Of a stretch of 64,000 nt of DNA, positions 10,975-21,700 are shown piece after piece. Origin of the DNA: an uncultured Mycoplasmatota bacterium (GTDB lineage Bacteria > Bacillota_I > Bacilli_A > RF39 > UBA660); NCBI GenBank assembly GCA_947652325.1, contig CANTCQ010000001.1, positions 1 to 64,000 of the forward strand, in the 5' to 3' direction. How positions within the stretch are numbered: position 1 is the first letter of the stretch; every line of letters starts with the position of its first letter. The notes under the pieces are model-generated. The model was not told where the DNA came from, did not search any database, and worked only from the letters and a program-made list of their open reading frames with translations. The position numbers were made by a program, and so were the translations under genes.

Positions 10975-11346
10975 ATGAATAAAAAAGGATTTACATTAAT
11001 TGAGTTAATTGCAACAATAGGTGTAATGGTCTTAATTGGAGTTATTATTATTAGTAATATGTCTGGTCTTCTAAGTAAACAAAATGATGCCGATTATGAA
11101 GCTTTTAAGAAAAAATTGGAAGATTCAGCCTGTATATATGTAGAAACAAAGTTTTCTTCTACAGAAAGAAACAATTGCAAAGTACGTGGATGCACAATCA
11201 GTGTCGATAATTTAATTGCAAAAGGTTATATTGAGGATAATTTAAAAGACCCATCAACAGGAGAATTAATTACAAATAATAAAAATAAATATAAAGTAAA
11301 TGTTCGTTGGGTCAATAATGTAAAAACTTGTACGATAAATGGTTAG
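10975..11346 (+). CDS. Type II/IV pseudopilin (prepilin N-terminal cleavage/methylation motif)
   Basis: MNKKGFTLIELIATIGVMVLIGVII; ATG 10975 with GGTGAT SD. Confidence 0.9.
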   Translation: MNKKGFTLIELIATIGVMVLIGVIIISNMSGLLSKQNDADYEAFKKKLEDSACIYVETKFSSTERNNCKVRGCTISVDNLIAKGYIEDNLKDPSTGELITNNKNKYKVNVRWVNNVKTCTING

Positions 11347-11355
11347 GAGGTAAAA

Positions 11356-13482
11356 ATGAAAGAAAATGTTATAGAAATACTTAATACTATTCATGAAGCA
11401 AAAGAAGCAATAGAAATTAATGATATGCTAGGTCTTAAAAGTGCAGAAGAATATCGTGATTTAATATGTGTTCTAAATGAACTTGTTAATGAATATGTGG
11501 TGTATAGAACTAAAAAAGATAAATATTTATTATTAAAAAATTGTCCTGGAATAAAAATTGGTAAGCTTACGGTTAATAAAAAAGGATTTGGTTTTGTTAT
11601 TCTTGAAAAAGAAGATGATTTGTACATTGCAAGTGACAATTTAAATGGAGCCATTCATGATGATGTGGTTTTAGCAGAAATAATTCGTAATGGTGTAAAA
11701 AAAGAAGGGCGTATTCTAAAAATTTTAAAACGTGAAATTAATGATATGGTGGGAGAAATTGTTGTAAAAGACAATAGAATGTTTGTTGATTTGGATGATG
11801 ATAAAAAAGATATTGATGTGGTTTTAAAAAAGGAAAGTTTAGAAAATTGTGTGCCTGGTCATAAAGTAGTTATAAAATTAATAAAAGAACTTGGTCCTAA
11901 AAGGTATTTAGCAGAAGTTACTCGAATTTTAGGGCATAAAGATGACCCAGGAATTGATATTTTATCGATTGCTTATAAATATGCCATTGAAACAGAATTT
12001 AATGAAACAGTGGAAAAAGAGCTAGTGGATATTCCAACAGAAGTTGAAAAAGTAGATTTGGTTGGCAGAATCGATTTAACAGATAAAGAAATATTTACAA
12101 TTGATGGGTCTCATACCAAGGATATAGATGATGCCATTAGTTTATGCTATGAAAATGGTTTATATGAACTTGGAGTTCACATCGCAGATGTATCACACTA
12201 TGTAAAAGAAAATACTGCTCTTGGAGATACAGCGATGATGCGAGGTACTTCTTGCTATCTCGCTGATACTGTTATTCCAATGATTCCTCATAAATTATCA
12301 AATGGTATTTGTTCTTTAAATGAAGGAGTTATTCGTCTTACGATGAGTTGTGTCATGAAAATTGATAAATGTGGAAAAGTAGTGAACTATGATATTTTTC
12401 CAAGTTATATAAAAAGCTGTAAGAAAATGACTTATGAAGCTGTTAACGATATTATCATGCGCGATATTGTTGCCTCAGGATATGAAGTATTTGTGCCAAC
12501 TTTAAAGAAAATGAATGAACTTGCCCATATCTTACGAAAAGAAAAAGAATCACGTGGTTATATTGACTTTGATTTAGATGAAGCAGAAATTGTGCAAGAT
12601 TGTAATGGTAAAGCTATTGATGTGGTCAAAAGAGAAAGAGAAGATGGAGAAAAATTAATTGAAGACTTTATGATTGCTGCTAATGAAACGGTTGCTAGCC
12701 ATATTTATAATATGGATTTACCATTTATATATCGTGTACATGGTACTCCAAATAATGAAAAAGTAGATGATTTTGTAAATTTAGTAAAACTACTTGGTTA
12801 TGATTTGCAAACAAGAGTAACGAATTTAACACCCATTACGATGCAAAAGTTATTAGAAGAACTTTCGGATAAGGAAGAATTTGCGATTCTTTCCAGTATG
12901 CTTTTACGAAGTATGAAAAAAGCAGAGTATAGTAAAGACAATATTGGGCACTTTGGACTTGCAAGTAAAGCTTATACCCATTTTACAAGCCCTATTAGAA
13001 GATTTCCTGATTTGACTGTGCATCGTCTGTTAAAAAAATATTTAGTAGAAAAAGATTTGTCGATGTCTACCATTAATTATTATGAGAATGCTCTTGTAGA
13101 AATTGCAGAACATTCTAGTGAAAAAGAAGTGGGAAGTGTCAATGCAGAACGTGATGTATTGGATATGAAAATGGCAGAATATATGGAAAGTCATGTGGGA
13201 GAAATATATGATGGAATTATTTCTACAGTAACTAACTTTGGTTTTTTTGTTGAACTATCCAATATGGTAGAAGGGCTTGTCCATGTAAATACCTTAAAAG
13301 GAGATTTTTACAACTATATTCCAGAAAAACTGGCTTTGATTGGAAGTAATACCAAGATACAATATCGTATTGGAGATAAGGTAAGAATAAAAGTAATTGC
13401 ATCTAGTAAAGCAACAGCGATGATTGATTTTGAAATTATTAAAGAAGAAAAAGAGAAGGTACAAGATGGAAATCAAGAATAA
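11356..13482 (+). CDS. rnr: Ribonuclease R
   Basis: RNB motifs [44 protein letters not shown]-terminal S1 domain. Confidence 0.97.
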   Translation: MKENVIEILNTIHEAKEAIEINDMLGLKSAEEYRDLICVLNELVNEYVVYRTKKDKYLLLKNCPGIKIGKLTVNKKGFGFVILEKEDDLYIASDNLNGAIHDDVVLAEIIRNGVKKEGRILKILKREINDMVGEIVVKDNRMFVDLDDDKKDIDVVLKKESLENCVPGHKVVIKLIKELGPKRYLAEVTRILGHKDDPGIDILSIAYKYAIETEFNETVEKELVDIPTEVEKVDLVGRIDLTDKEIFTIDGSHTKDIDDAISLCYENGLYELGVHIADVSHYVKENTALGDTAMMRGTSCYLADTVIPMIPHKLSNGICSLNEGVIRLTMSCVMKIDKCGKVVNYDIFPSYIKSCKKMTYEAVNDIIMRDIVASGYEVFVPTLKKMNELAHILRKEKESRGYIDFDLDEAEIVQDCNGKAIDVVKREREDGEKLIEDFMIAANETVASHIYNMDLPFIYRVHGTPNNEKVDDFVNLVKLLGYDLQTRVTNLTPITMQKLLEELSDKEEFAILSSMLLRSMKKAEYSKDNIGHFGLASKAYTHFTSPIRRFPDLTVHRLLKKYLVEKDLSMSTINYYENALVEIAEHSSEKEVGSVNAERDVLDMKMAEYMESHVGEIYDGIISTVTNFGFFVELSNMVEGLVHVNTLKGDFYNYIPEKLALIGSNTKIQYRIGDKVRIKVIASSKATAMIDFEIIKEEKEKVQDGNQE

Positions 13483-13894
13483 AAAAGCTTATTTTGATTA
13501 CTTTATTGAATCCGAGTTAGAAGCAGGTATTGGTCTTTTAGGAACGGAAATTAAAAGTATTCGTAATGGTTCTGCTCAACTCAAAGATAGTTATGTTTTG
13601 ATACGAAATGATGAGGCATATGTTTTAAATATGTTTGTTGGTCATTATGAAGAAGGAAATCAATTTAATCATGAAGAATCGCGAACCCGAAAGCTTTTGC
13701 TACATAAAAAAGAAATACGAAAACTAAAAGAAGCAAGTAATAAAGATGGTTATAGTATTGTACCTTTAAAATTGTATATTAAGCATGGCTATGCCAAACT
13801 ATTAATTGGTCTTGCTAAAGGAAAGAAAATGTATGATAAACGGGCTGTGATTAAGAAAAAGGATGAAATGCGTGAAGCAAGAAAATATATTTAA
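13466..13894 (+). CDS. smpB: SsrA-binding protein SmpB
   Basis: [39 protein letters not shown]; overlaps the end of rnr. Confidence 0.97.
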   Translation: MEIKNKKAYFDYFIESELEAGIGLLGTEIKSIRNGSAQLKDSYVLIRNDEAYVLNMFVGHYEEGNQFNHEESRTRKLLLHKKEIRKLKEASNKDGYSIVPLKLYIKHGYAKLLIGLAKGKKMYDKRAVIKKKDEMREARKYI

Positions 13895-13942
13895 TTTGTT
13901 CTAAAATAATTTGTGTTATAATATTCTCAATAGGTGGTCTGT

Positions 13943-15004
13943 ATGAAAAAAAAGACGCATGTGAATAAAAAGCCAAAAAGTATTTTGTTTTATGGATTAG
14001 TCATCTTACTGATTGCAGTTTCTATTTTTACAGTGCCTAGATTTTTTAAAAATATTGATTTATCTATTTTAGAAAAAGAAAAAGAACCTGAAATAAAAAT
14101 TCCAAAATTACAAATTATGGATATCAACAGCCCAACAAGACCCATTGCTGTGATGATTAATAACCACAATCAAGCAAGAAAATATCATGCTGGTTTACAA
14201 GATGCTTATGCAGTATATGAGTTCATTGTAGAAGGTGGGTTAACACGGATGATGGCTCTTTATAAAGATAAAGAAACCTCCAAAATAGGAAGTATTCGAA
14301 GTGCTAGGCATTATTTCTTGGACTATGCTTTAGAACATGACGCTATTTATGTACATTGGGGATATAGCGATTATGCTATGAATGATATAAAAAGATTAGA
14401 AATTGACCATATTGATGGCTATGTTTACGGAAATAGGTATTTTTGGAGAGATAAAAAACTACCAGTAGCTACTGAGCATACCGCTTTTTCAAGTATTGAA
14501 AAAATAAATAGGGGTATACAAGAATTAGGTTTACGAAATATAACCGATGAAAAAAATGTATTAGAATATAGTATTGACGCTATTGATTTGAGTAGTGTAG
14601 AGGGAGCTGTTCCTGCTAATGATGTGGCAATCAAATATTCTAGTAGTATGACTACTTCTTATGTATACGATAGTCAAGCCTTATATTATAAACGAAGTGT
14701 GAATGGAAATCCACATATGGACCATGAAAAAAATTTTCAATATACGGCTAAAAATATTATTACATACCAAGTAAAAAATACAACGATTAGTGGAGATAGT
14801 AAAGGAAGACAAGACTTAGTAAATGTAGGAAGTGGTAAAGGTTATTATATCTCCAATGGTTATGCAATCCCTATTACTTGGGAGAAAAAAGCACGCGCAG
14901 CAAAAACAATTTATAAGTTAATGGATGGAACAAAATTAAAAGTAAATGATGGAAATACTTATATTCAAATTCAACCCCTTGGACAATCTATTACTATTTC
15001 ATAA
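13943..15004 (+). CDS. DUF3048 domain protein (YerB-like)
   Basis: RPIAVMINNHNQARKYHAGLQDAYAVYEFIVEGGLTRMMALYKD..KIGSIRSARHYFLDYA. Confidence 0.9.
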   Translation: MKKKTHVNKKPKSILFYGLVILLIAVSIFTVPRFFKNIDLSILEKEKEPEIKIPKLQIMDINSPTRPIAVMINNHNQARKYHAGLQDAYAVYEFIVEGGLTRMMALYKDKETSKIGSIRSARHYFLDYALEHDAIYVHWGYSDYAMNDIKRLEIDHIDGYVYGNRYFWRDKKLPVATEHTAFSSIEKINRGIQELGLRNITDEKNVLEYSIDAIDLSSVEGAVPANDVAIKYSSSMTTSYVYDSQALYYKRSVNGNPHMDHEKNFQYTAKNIITYQVKNTTISGDSKGRQDLVNVGSGKGYYISNGYAIPITWEKKARAAKTIYKLMDGTKLKVNDGNTYIQIQPLGQSITIS

Positions 15005-15046
15005 CTTATAGAGAGGCAACATAAATTTTAATAAGGAGGAAATGTT

Positions 15047-15322
15047 ATGCAAACTTTTATGGATTTTTTAGTAAATAATTATTTATGGTTTTTAATTATT
15101 TCATTAGTTTTGGTTTTTGCTTTAATTGGCTATTTAGTTGATACAAGTGAAGATTCTAAAAAAGTAATAAAAAAAGAAGTAGAAGAGCCAATAAATACGT
15201 TTGTAGATATAGAGGATGAAAATGAAAAAAATAATTTACAAACAAATTCAAATTTAGAGGCAAATATGAATAATATACAAAATATTTCTACTGAAACAGA
15301 GTTATTAGATGATAGTGAATAA
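15047..15322 (+). CDS. Small single-TM hypothetical protein
   Basis: ORF with good SD (aaggagg). Confidence 0.6.
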   Translation: MQTFMDFLVNNYLWFLIISLVLVFALIGYLVDTSEDSKKVIKKEVEEPINTFVDIEDENEKNNLQTNSNLEANMNNIQNISTETELLDDSE

Positions 15323-15345
15323 AATAGATAGAGAATCTATTTTTT
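15323..15345 (+). terminator. Intrinsic terminator
   Basis: AATAGAT-AGAGA-ATCTATTTTTTATTT. Confidence 0.7.
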
Positions 15346-16192
15346 ATTTATTTAGTTTAATTGTCTCTGTCTTGAAATTTAATTAAGTGATTGTGTTTTT
15401 TCTTTCCTTTTATAATAGGTATTTTTTATATTTATGTAATACTAGATTTTCTACAATAGAGTCATAATCTAACTCAATTTTATTTATATAAAATATTAGT
15501 TCTTTTTAAATTACTGTATTTATGTATTTTTCTAAATCTTTTCAAACTTAAATCAGTAATATTTATTATTTTTTCAAATGTTAAAATGTGTGTTGGGCAT
15601 TTATCTGTATTGTAATGAACTAAAAAATGGTTTTAATATTGCAATTATTCCCTTTCAAAATATCTTTCAAGTTTTACTTGATTTTAACATACTTCCATTT
15701 TATTTTTAGGAGATTTTAATATATAATTATGAATATGTTTTATCAGTTAAAATGTTTCTTTTATTATATTTATCAATCCAACCATACTCAATATTGTTCA
15801 TTAAATCCATTATTAAAATTTATTATAAATTTAATTGACTTTTAGTTTGATAGGTCATTTTAAATAAATTTTTTATCCTCTTTCCACGTTTTAGGAATAG
15901 CAGTTCTACTAACAAGGATATATAATTTACTGCGATAATTTTCTAGCTTCTTGTTTCAATCAACTTCTTTTTTTCTTTTATTAGAGTGGCACTTAATACT
16001 TTCTTTTTTCTCACTTATGATATATTATTTATAAATCTTTAAATTTAGTAAATTTTTAATCACCATGAATTTTATTTTTTCTTATTACTGTTGTAATAAT
16101 TTTTAAGTTTTCATTATCAACTTTTCATTTTATGTAGATTTTAACTTTATATTATTTGGATAGCAATCTTAAAGCAAAATTAATAAAATCAT

Positions 16193-16945
16193 TTATTTTG
16201 TAATCCCTTTAGATTCCAAATAAGTATTAACATTTTTTAATCCAAAAATATATGTTAAATTATTTTTACTATTTATAGTAAGAGGTTTACCAGATATAAA
16301 TTGCTCATATTCATTTTTTTCTAATGTATAATCAAAAAAGTTTGTTGAATCAATCAAAATCGTAGGTTCACTATCATATCCATTAGGATAAATAAAATTG
16401 TATGCATGATATTCATCATTTAAGGAACCACAGACAAATTCAGAATCAATTCCTAAAAACTTAAACATATTATGAGCTAAACCTGATATTTCTGAGCAAA
16501 CGGCTATTCCATTTTTTTTGATAATTTTTATTGATAAACTTTTATCTTTATTAGATAAATAAGTTGTATATCTTGCTATTATTAAATCTTTTTTTGATTT
16601 AATAGAATTAGGATTAAAGTATTCATAAATTGTAATGTTTATAAGCAAAAGCAAATGTGTAATATCATGGCAATTATTTTGTTTAATTAATTTTATTAAA
16701 TTAAAATATGGTTCTAAATCATCATATATTAAATCTGGACATTTACCTTCTTCAAAATCTGGAGATGGCTTAAAATGTATTTTTTTTGAAATGTAATCTC
16801 TAAAACTATCAGTATAATTTTGTCCAACTGTTTTTTCCTCACTACTTAATTCTAACAGAAACGTCTTATTTATAATAAAATATTCTATTTGCTCGTCAGT
16901 TTTTAATTCTATTATTTGTTTGAGTATATCATTCATATTTTTCAT
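16193..16945 (-). CDS. Transglutaminase-like / papain-fold protein
   Basis: Ordered Cys-His-Asp candidates: GIAVCSEISGLAHNMFKFLGI ... EYHAYNFI ... TILIDSTNFFDY. Confidence 0.6.
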   Translation of the reverse strand: MKNMNDILKQIIELKTDEQIEYFIINKTFLLELSSEEKTVGQNYTDSFRDYISKKIHFKPSPDFEEGKCPDLIYDDLEPYFNLIKLIKQNNCHDITHLLLLINITIYEYFNPNSIKSKKDLIIARYTTYLSNKDKSLSIKIIKKNGIAVCSEISGLAHNMFKFLGIDSEFVCGSLNDEYHAYNFIYPNGYDSEPTILIDSTNFFDYTLEKNEYEQFISGKPLTINSKNNLTYIFGLKNVNTYLESKGITK

Positions 16946-17080
16946 CCTTTAAAAAAATTATTTAGTGTTATTTTTTATAACAATATGTAAGTGTGTTTTC
17001 TAAATGAGCAAAACTAATTTAACCTTCTATAAATATTTTATTCTATTTATATTTATAAGTATATTAAAACTTTGAACTTA

Positions 17081-17108
17081 AAAGTTTGAGGTTCCTATCA
17101 ATCTGGTG
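17081..17108 (+). repeat. 28-bp direct repeat, left copy (26/28 identical to 23965-23992, the tRNA-Arg 3' flank)
   Basis: AAAGTTTGAGGTTCCTATCAATCTGGTG. Confidence 0.85.
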
Positions 17109-17216
17109 CGATAGTGATAGTTAAACTAACTTTTCGTCTAGTACATATAGTATGACTTCATATCTAAATTATAAACTATTCTTGAAAATAATTTTATATT
17201 TTTTTTGATTTTTCTA

Positions 17217-17400
17217 AGCATTTTTGAAATGCTTGATTCATTTCTTCATAAATTTGCTTTTCATCATACTGAATTAATTTCAAATAATCATCAAGTTCAT
17301 TTTTAAAATCTACATAAGTTTCCATCTCAGCAATTCCTTGAACCAAAGGAATCACAACACATAAATCAGTTCTTTTTCTACCATTAGGTTGAAAATCACT
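17217..17400 (-). pseudogene. Orphan C-terminal fragment (..GRKRTDLCVVIPLVQGIAEMETYVDFKNELDDYLKLIQYDEKQIYEEMNQAFQKCLEKSKKI*)
   Basis: Open minus-strand frame lacking an N-terminus, adjacent to the degenerate copies below. Confidence 0.4.
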
Positions 17401-17876
17401 TAATTTAGTATATTCACTATATCTTCATAAACTTGTTTATTATAATCACAACAATTTTTATATTCTTCTGTGGTAGTTTTAGAAACATTATAAGGTTTAT
17501 ATATTTCATAAAACGTTTCTTTTTTAAATCTAAGTAATAATGTTGGGTCATAGCAATAACCATCCATTTCAATCCACCCATGACCAGCTTTTTCTTTCCC
17601 ATATTTTAATTCTAAATCTTTATTATCACCATGAACTAAAACTGCATTAGGAAAGCAAAAAAATATATATAAACTTCTATCATAACATTTACCTGGTCTA
17701 AGTATATGTTTTAAATATTTCATGTGTATAGATACAGGTAAACACTTAATATAAGTATAACTCAATTTTTCATAAAATTCATCATCAAAAGGTACAATAT
17801 TACCATCTTCTACACCTTTTTTTAATAAAAGTTGCATTTTGCTAAAATATAATCCTTTTTTAATATTATCAAACAT
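17400..17876 (-). CDS. Papain/transglutaminase-like small protein
   Basis: GKCYDRSLYIFF ... AGHGWIEMDGYCYDPTLLL: Cys-His-Asp order. Confidence 0.5.
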   Translation of the reverse strand: MFDNIKKGLYFSKMQLLLKKGVEDGNIVPFDDEFYEKLSYTYIKCLPVSIHMKYLKHILRPGKCYDRSLYIFFCFPNAVLVHGDNKDLELKYGKEKAGHGWIEMDGYCYDPTLLLRFKKETFYEIYKPYNVSKTTTEEYKNCCDYNKQVYEDIVNILN

Positions 17877-17889
17877 ATTATTTTTTCAA

Positions 17890-18179
17890 CCCCATTTTTT
17901 TCATATCTTCATCTATTTCTTGACATATACAAGTTGAATATCATCATTTTCATTTGAAAATGCTCTAGACATTAATATTGCTCTATCATAACAATACCCA
18001 TTAGACATACTGTTAGATAATAATATTATTGATGCTGGAATTCCACCATAATAAATATTTCTTAACTTAAATTATCATTATAAGGTTTGATATAACCATT
18101 TTTTATTCCCCATATTAATAATTGTTTTGATTTATAATTATGTAACTTCCATTTCATATTTTGCAATTTTGTTGTCATC
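17890..18179 (-). pseudogene. Frameshifted paralogue of the 17400-17876 gene
   Basis: Minus strand reads MTTKLQNMKWKLHNYKSKQLLIWGIKNGYIKPYNDNLS* then, in another frame, RNIYYGGIPASIILLSNSMSNGYCYDRAILMSRAF; compare SKMQLLLKKGVEDGNIVPFDDEF...GKCYDRSLYIFFCF. Confidence 0.6.
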
Positions 18180-18792
18180 CAAAACACCCTTTTTTGAATT
18201 GCTGTGTATGTTACCATAAAAAGTAGATTTATGCAACTTTTTTCCTATATTATCTTTTGAAATTATCTCTTTTATCAATAATTTTTTTATTTTGAATAAT
18301 ATATGTTTGATAAAGAATATGTTAAAGTTAAGTAAGAAACTTTTGATATTATGAATCATGTTTTTAAAGAAACAAAAAAGATTATGGAATACAAAAAACT
18401 CAACAAATTATTAATTTATAGAAGAAAAATAGGTTTATTATGAAAAAAATAAGAGAACAAGATTATGTACTAGATGAGGGCATTATTGTTATTCACCATA
18501 CACTTGATGCCTTATATTCCAAAAGAAATTGAGCAAAAAGTTTTAAATTTAGTTGTAGAAACGGCAGATTTATTTAGATTATCCTAAAGAAGGTGAAATT
18601 AAAGATATGGATATAAAAAAAGAAGATTATGTAAGAAGAGTAAAAATATATAAAGCGAAAATCCTCAAAACATAAATGATATCTAAATAGTTATTTTAAA
18701 TATGCTGCTCTAAGCAAAATGATTATAGAAAAACATTTAAAAAAAGCTTTTAAAAATTTTTAATTTTGTTATAATAAGTCGGGGTGAATTAT

Positions 18793-21700
18793 ATGGATGA
18801 TGAAATAATAATACTAACTGATGATAAACTAGAAAATGCATTTGTGGACGATGCTTTTAAAATGTATATGCGTGAAATTCGTCGTTATCCAAATTTATCC
18901 GTAGAACAGCAACAAAAATTAGGACATCGTTACAAAGAAAATGGTGATTTGAAGGCTAGGGAGCTTTTAATAAATTGTAATTTAAGATTAGTTGTAAGTG
19001 TTGCATATCATTATAGATTAATAATTAAACATCTTCAAATATTAGATGTAATACAAGAAGGTAATTTTGGACTTATTCGAGCTGTAGAAACTTATGATCC
19101 AGAACAAGGAGCTTTTACTACTTATGCATTTTTTTGGATAAGTCAGAAAATAATACGTGGACTAGCGAATAAAGATGATGTTATTAGAAAGCCAGTTCAT
19201 ATTGTTCAAACCACTTATAAATATCTTGGTCTTGTTGAAAATTATAACCAAAAAGGATTACCATTACCATCTGATAAAGACATTTGTGATACTTTAAATA
19301 TAACAATAGGAACTTTAAAAAAAATAAGAGATTCTTTAAAACAGAATCCAGTTAGTTTGAATCAAACTATAGATGATGAAGATAAAAGTGAATTAGAAAA
19401 ATTCGTTACTGTTGAAAATCATGATTACGATAATATATTAAATCAAATAGTAAATGATAATTTATTGTCAGTTTTAAAAGAAGTGTTGAGTCCATTATAT
19501 TATTTTGTTATTTATTATCGTATATTGAGTGATGAACAAAAAACTTTAAAAGTAGTGGCTTCTTATTTAAATATTACAGGAGAGCGTGTAAGAAAAATTG
19601 AAGCATATGCTTTGAAAAAAATAAAACCATATATGGTAGAAGATAGTAGTGTCTTTACAAGCGTATTAAATAAAATTAAACAAAGAGAAGGATATAAATT
19701 TTATTCTTTAAGAAAGACACCATTATCTCCAACTCAAATTAATAGATATATGTATTTAAAAGATGATTTAACTGATTTAGAGAGAAAGTTATATCAATTA
19801 AATTTATTAGGAAAATATAAGTATCGAAATGCTGATTATGCTTCTATTTTAAAAATAACATTACCAGAATTGAATCAAGTTATGACTTCTTTGAAAGCAA
19901 AATATAATAAGAAATTTAGTGATGCCAGGTCATTTAAGTACTTTCAAGAACAAATGATAAAAAATTATGGCACTGGTATATTTGATATAGATATTAATAA
20001 AAAAGAAAAAATAATAGATTATCGTGCTTTAGAAGAACGATATTCTTCACTTAGCTTAGAAGAAATTGTAAGTTACTTTAATGATGTTAATTATAATCTA
20101 ACTCACGATGAAGAAACTTTACTTAATAGGTATTTTGGTGTGTGTAATTGGGGAATACTACACCCAAGAGTTATTGAAAGAGAAGTTAATGTATTAATTT
20201 TTGGCTTTAGGAAAAAAAGTAAACAAGTTCCATTAAAAAAATTGTATAAAGAATATATAAGAATAATGCCTAAATTTACTGAAGAACAACAATTATATTT
20301 AGAATCATATTTTTTTGGCAAAAAAAATCGTAAGTTTTTTGATATAAATTATCCTAATTCCATTTTATATAGGCATGATTATTTTTTAATAGAAAAATTA
20401 GAAAGAAGTTATTATCATATTTACGAATATTTTGAAAATAATTTTACTAAGGAAAACTGGTTAGAAATAAAAAATAAATATTGGGAACAATTCTCTGATG
20501 AAAAAATTGAATATTTAGATTTGTATTATGGTGTTAAAGGAAAAATATATTCTATACCTGAAATAGCTGAAATGTTTCAAATGGAGTATATTAAAATGCA
20601 CGATATAATACGAGATGCTAGAGATTTGGCTATTCATTTATTTAGCGGAATAAAAAGAAAAATTGAAATTGATAAAGAGTTATATATACCATATATTGAA
20701 GATTTACATTATGATTTCACTAAAGAAACAAGAGATATTTTAAAATTATTTATAATTGAAGGTAAATCTTACGATGAAATTAGTAAAATTACCAGTTTAA
20801 ATAAAACGAGAATTTCTAATATTATTACAGATGGAATAAGAAAAATTGATAATTTTAGATTTGAAATCAGTCAATGTTTTATTATTGATGATGAAGAATT
20901 AAATAATTTTTTTGAATATTACAATAACAAAATAACACCTGTAGAGAAAAAAATATTAAGATTAAAGCATATAAATCATATGGAAAATAAAGATATTGCA
21001 CCTATAGTTGGTAAAACTTTGCAAGAGGTTAATAGTTATGTAAGGCGTTTTAATGTTTTATATAAAAATTATATGATACGAGATGTTGTTTTAACTGACA
21101 ATGATATTGCTGATGAAATAGCAAGACATAAAAGTGAGTCTATTTGGTCAGAAGAAGATAAAGAATTTGCTAGTTTCTATTTTGGAATTCAAAGTGTATA
21201 TAATCCAACTGGTTTGAAATTAAAAATGGAAGAACTTATGAAAAAAATGGGCTATAGTAAGCATACTTACTATCATATTTATATAAATATGATAAAACTA
21301 TTAAAAGCTCGTAAAATAGACTTTGTAAAACCAGATAATAATTATATATCTAGAGAAAAACTGGATAAATTGTTAGATGATGTTCATTTGCCTATAAGTG
21401 ATAAAGAAAGAGAAATAATTTGTTATCTCTTTGAGTTAAAAGGATATCCATATAAAAATATAGAAGAACTAACTTCAATATTCGGTGATAATAAAGGCAG
21501 TATAAAAAGAAGGTATCAAAGAGCTATTGTAAGTATTTATAAATATCTTAACAATGAAATAGAGGGTACTATTCACTATGAAGCTGATATTGTTCCTATA
21601 CTTAAATATTTTGGCATAAGTGATAGAATGAAAATAGAAGACTTTTATAAAAATGGTTTAACATATGAAAAAATGGCAACAAAACATAAAATAACATTTG

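Noticed and set aside
17417-17602. Minus-strand 61-aa ORF nested in the papain-like gene
   Set aside because: Alternative frame of 17400-17876, which has better coding character and motifs.
18138-18359. 73-aa minus-strand ORF beside the papain-like pseudogene
   Set aside because: Low-complexity Ile/Lys/Phe composition, overlaps the pseudogene region in a different frame.
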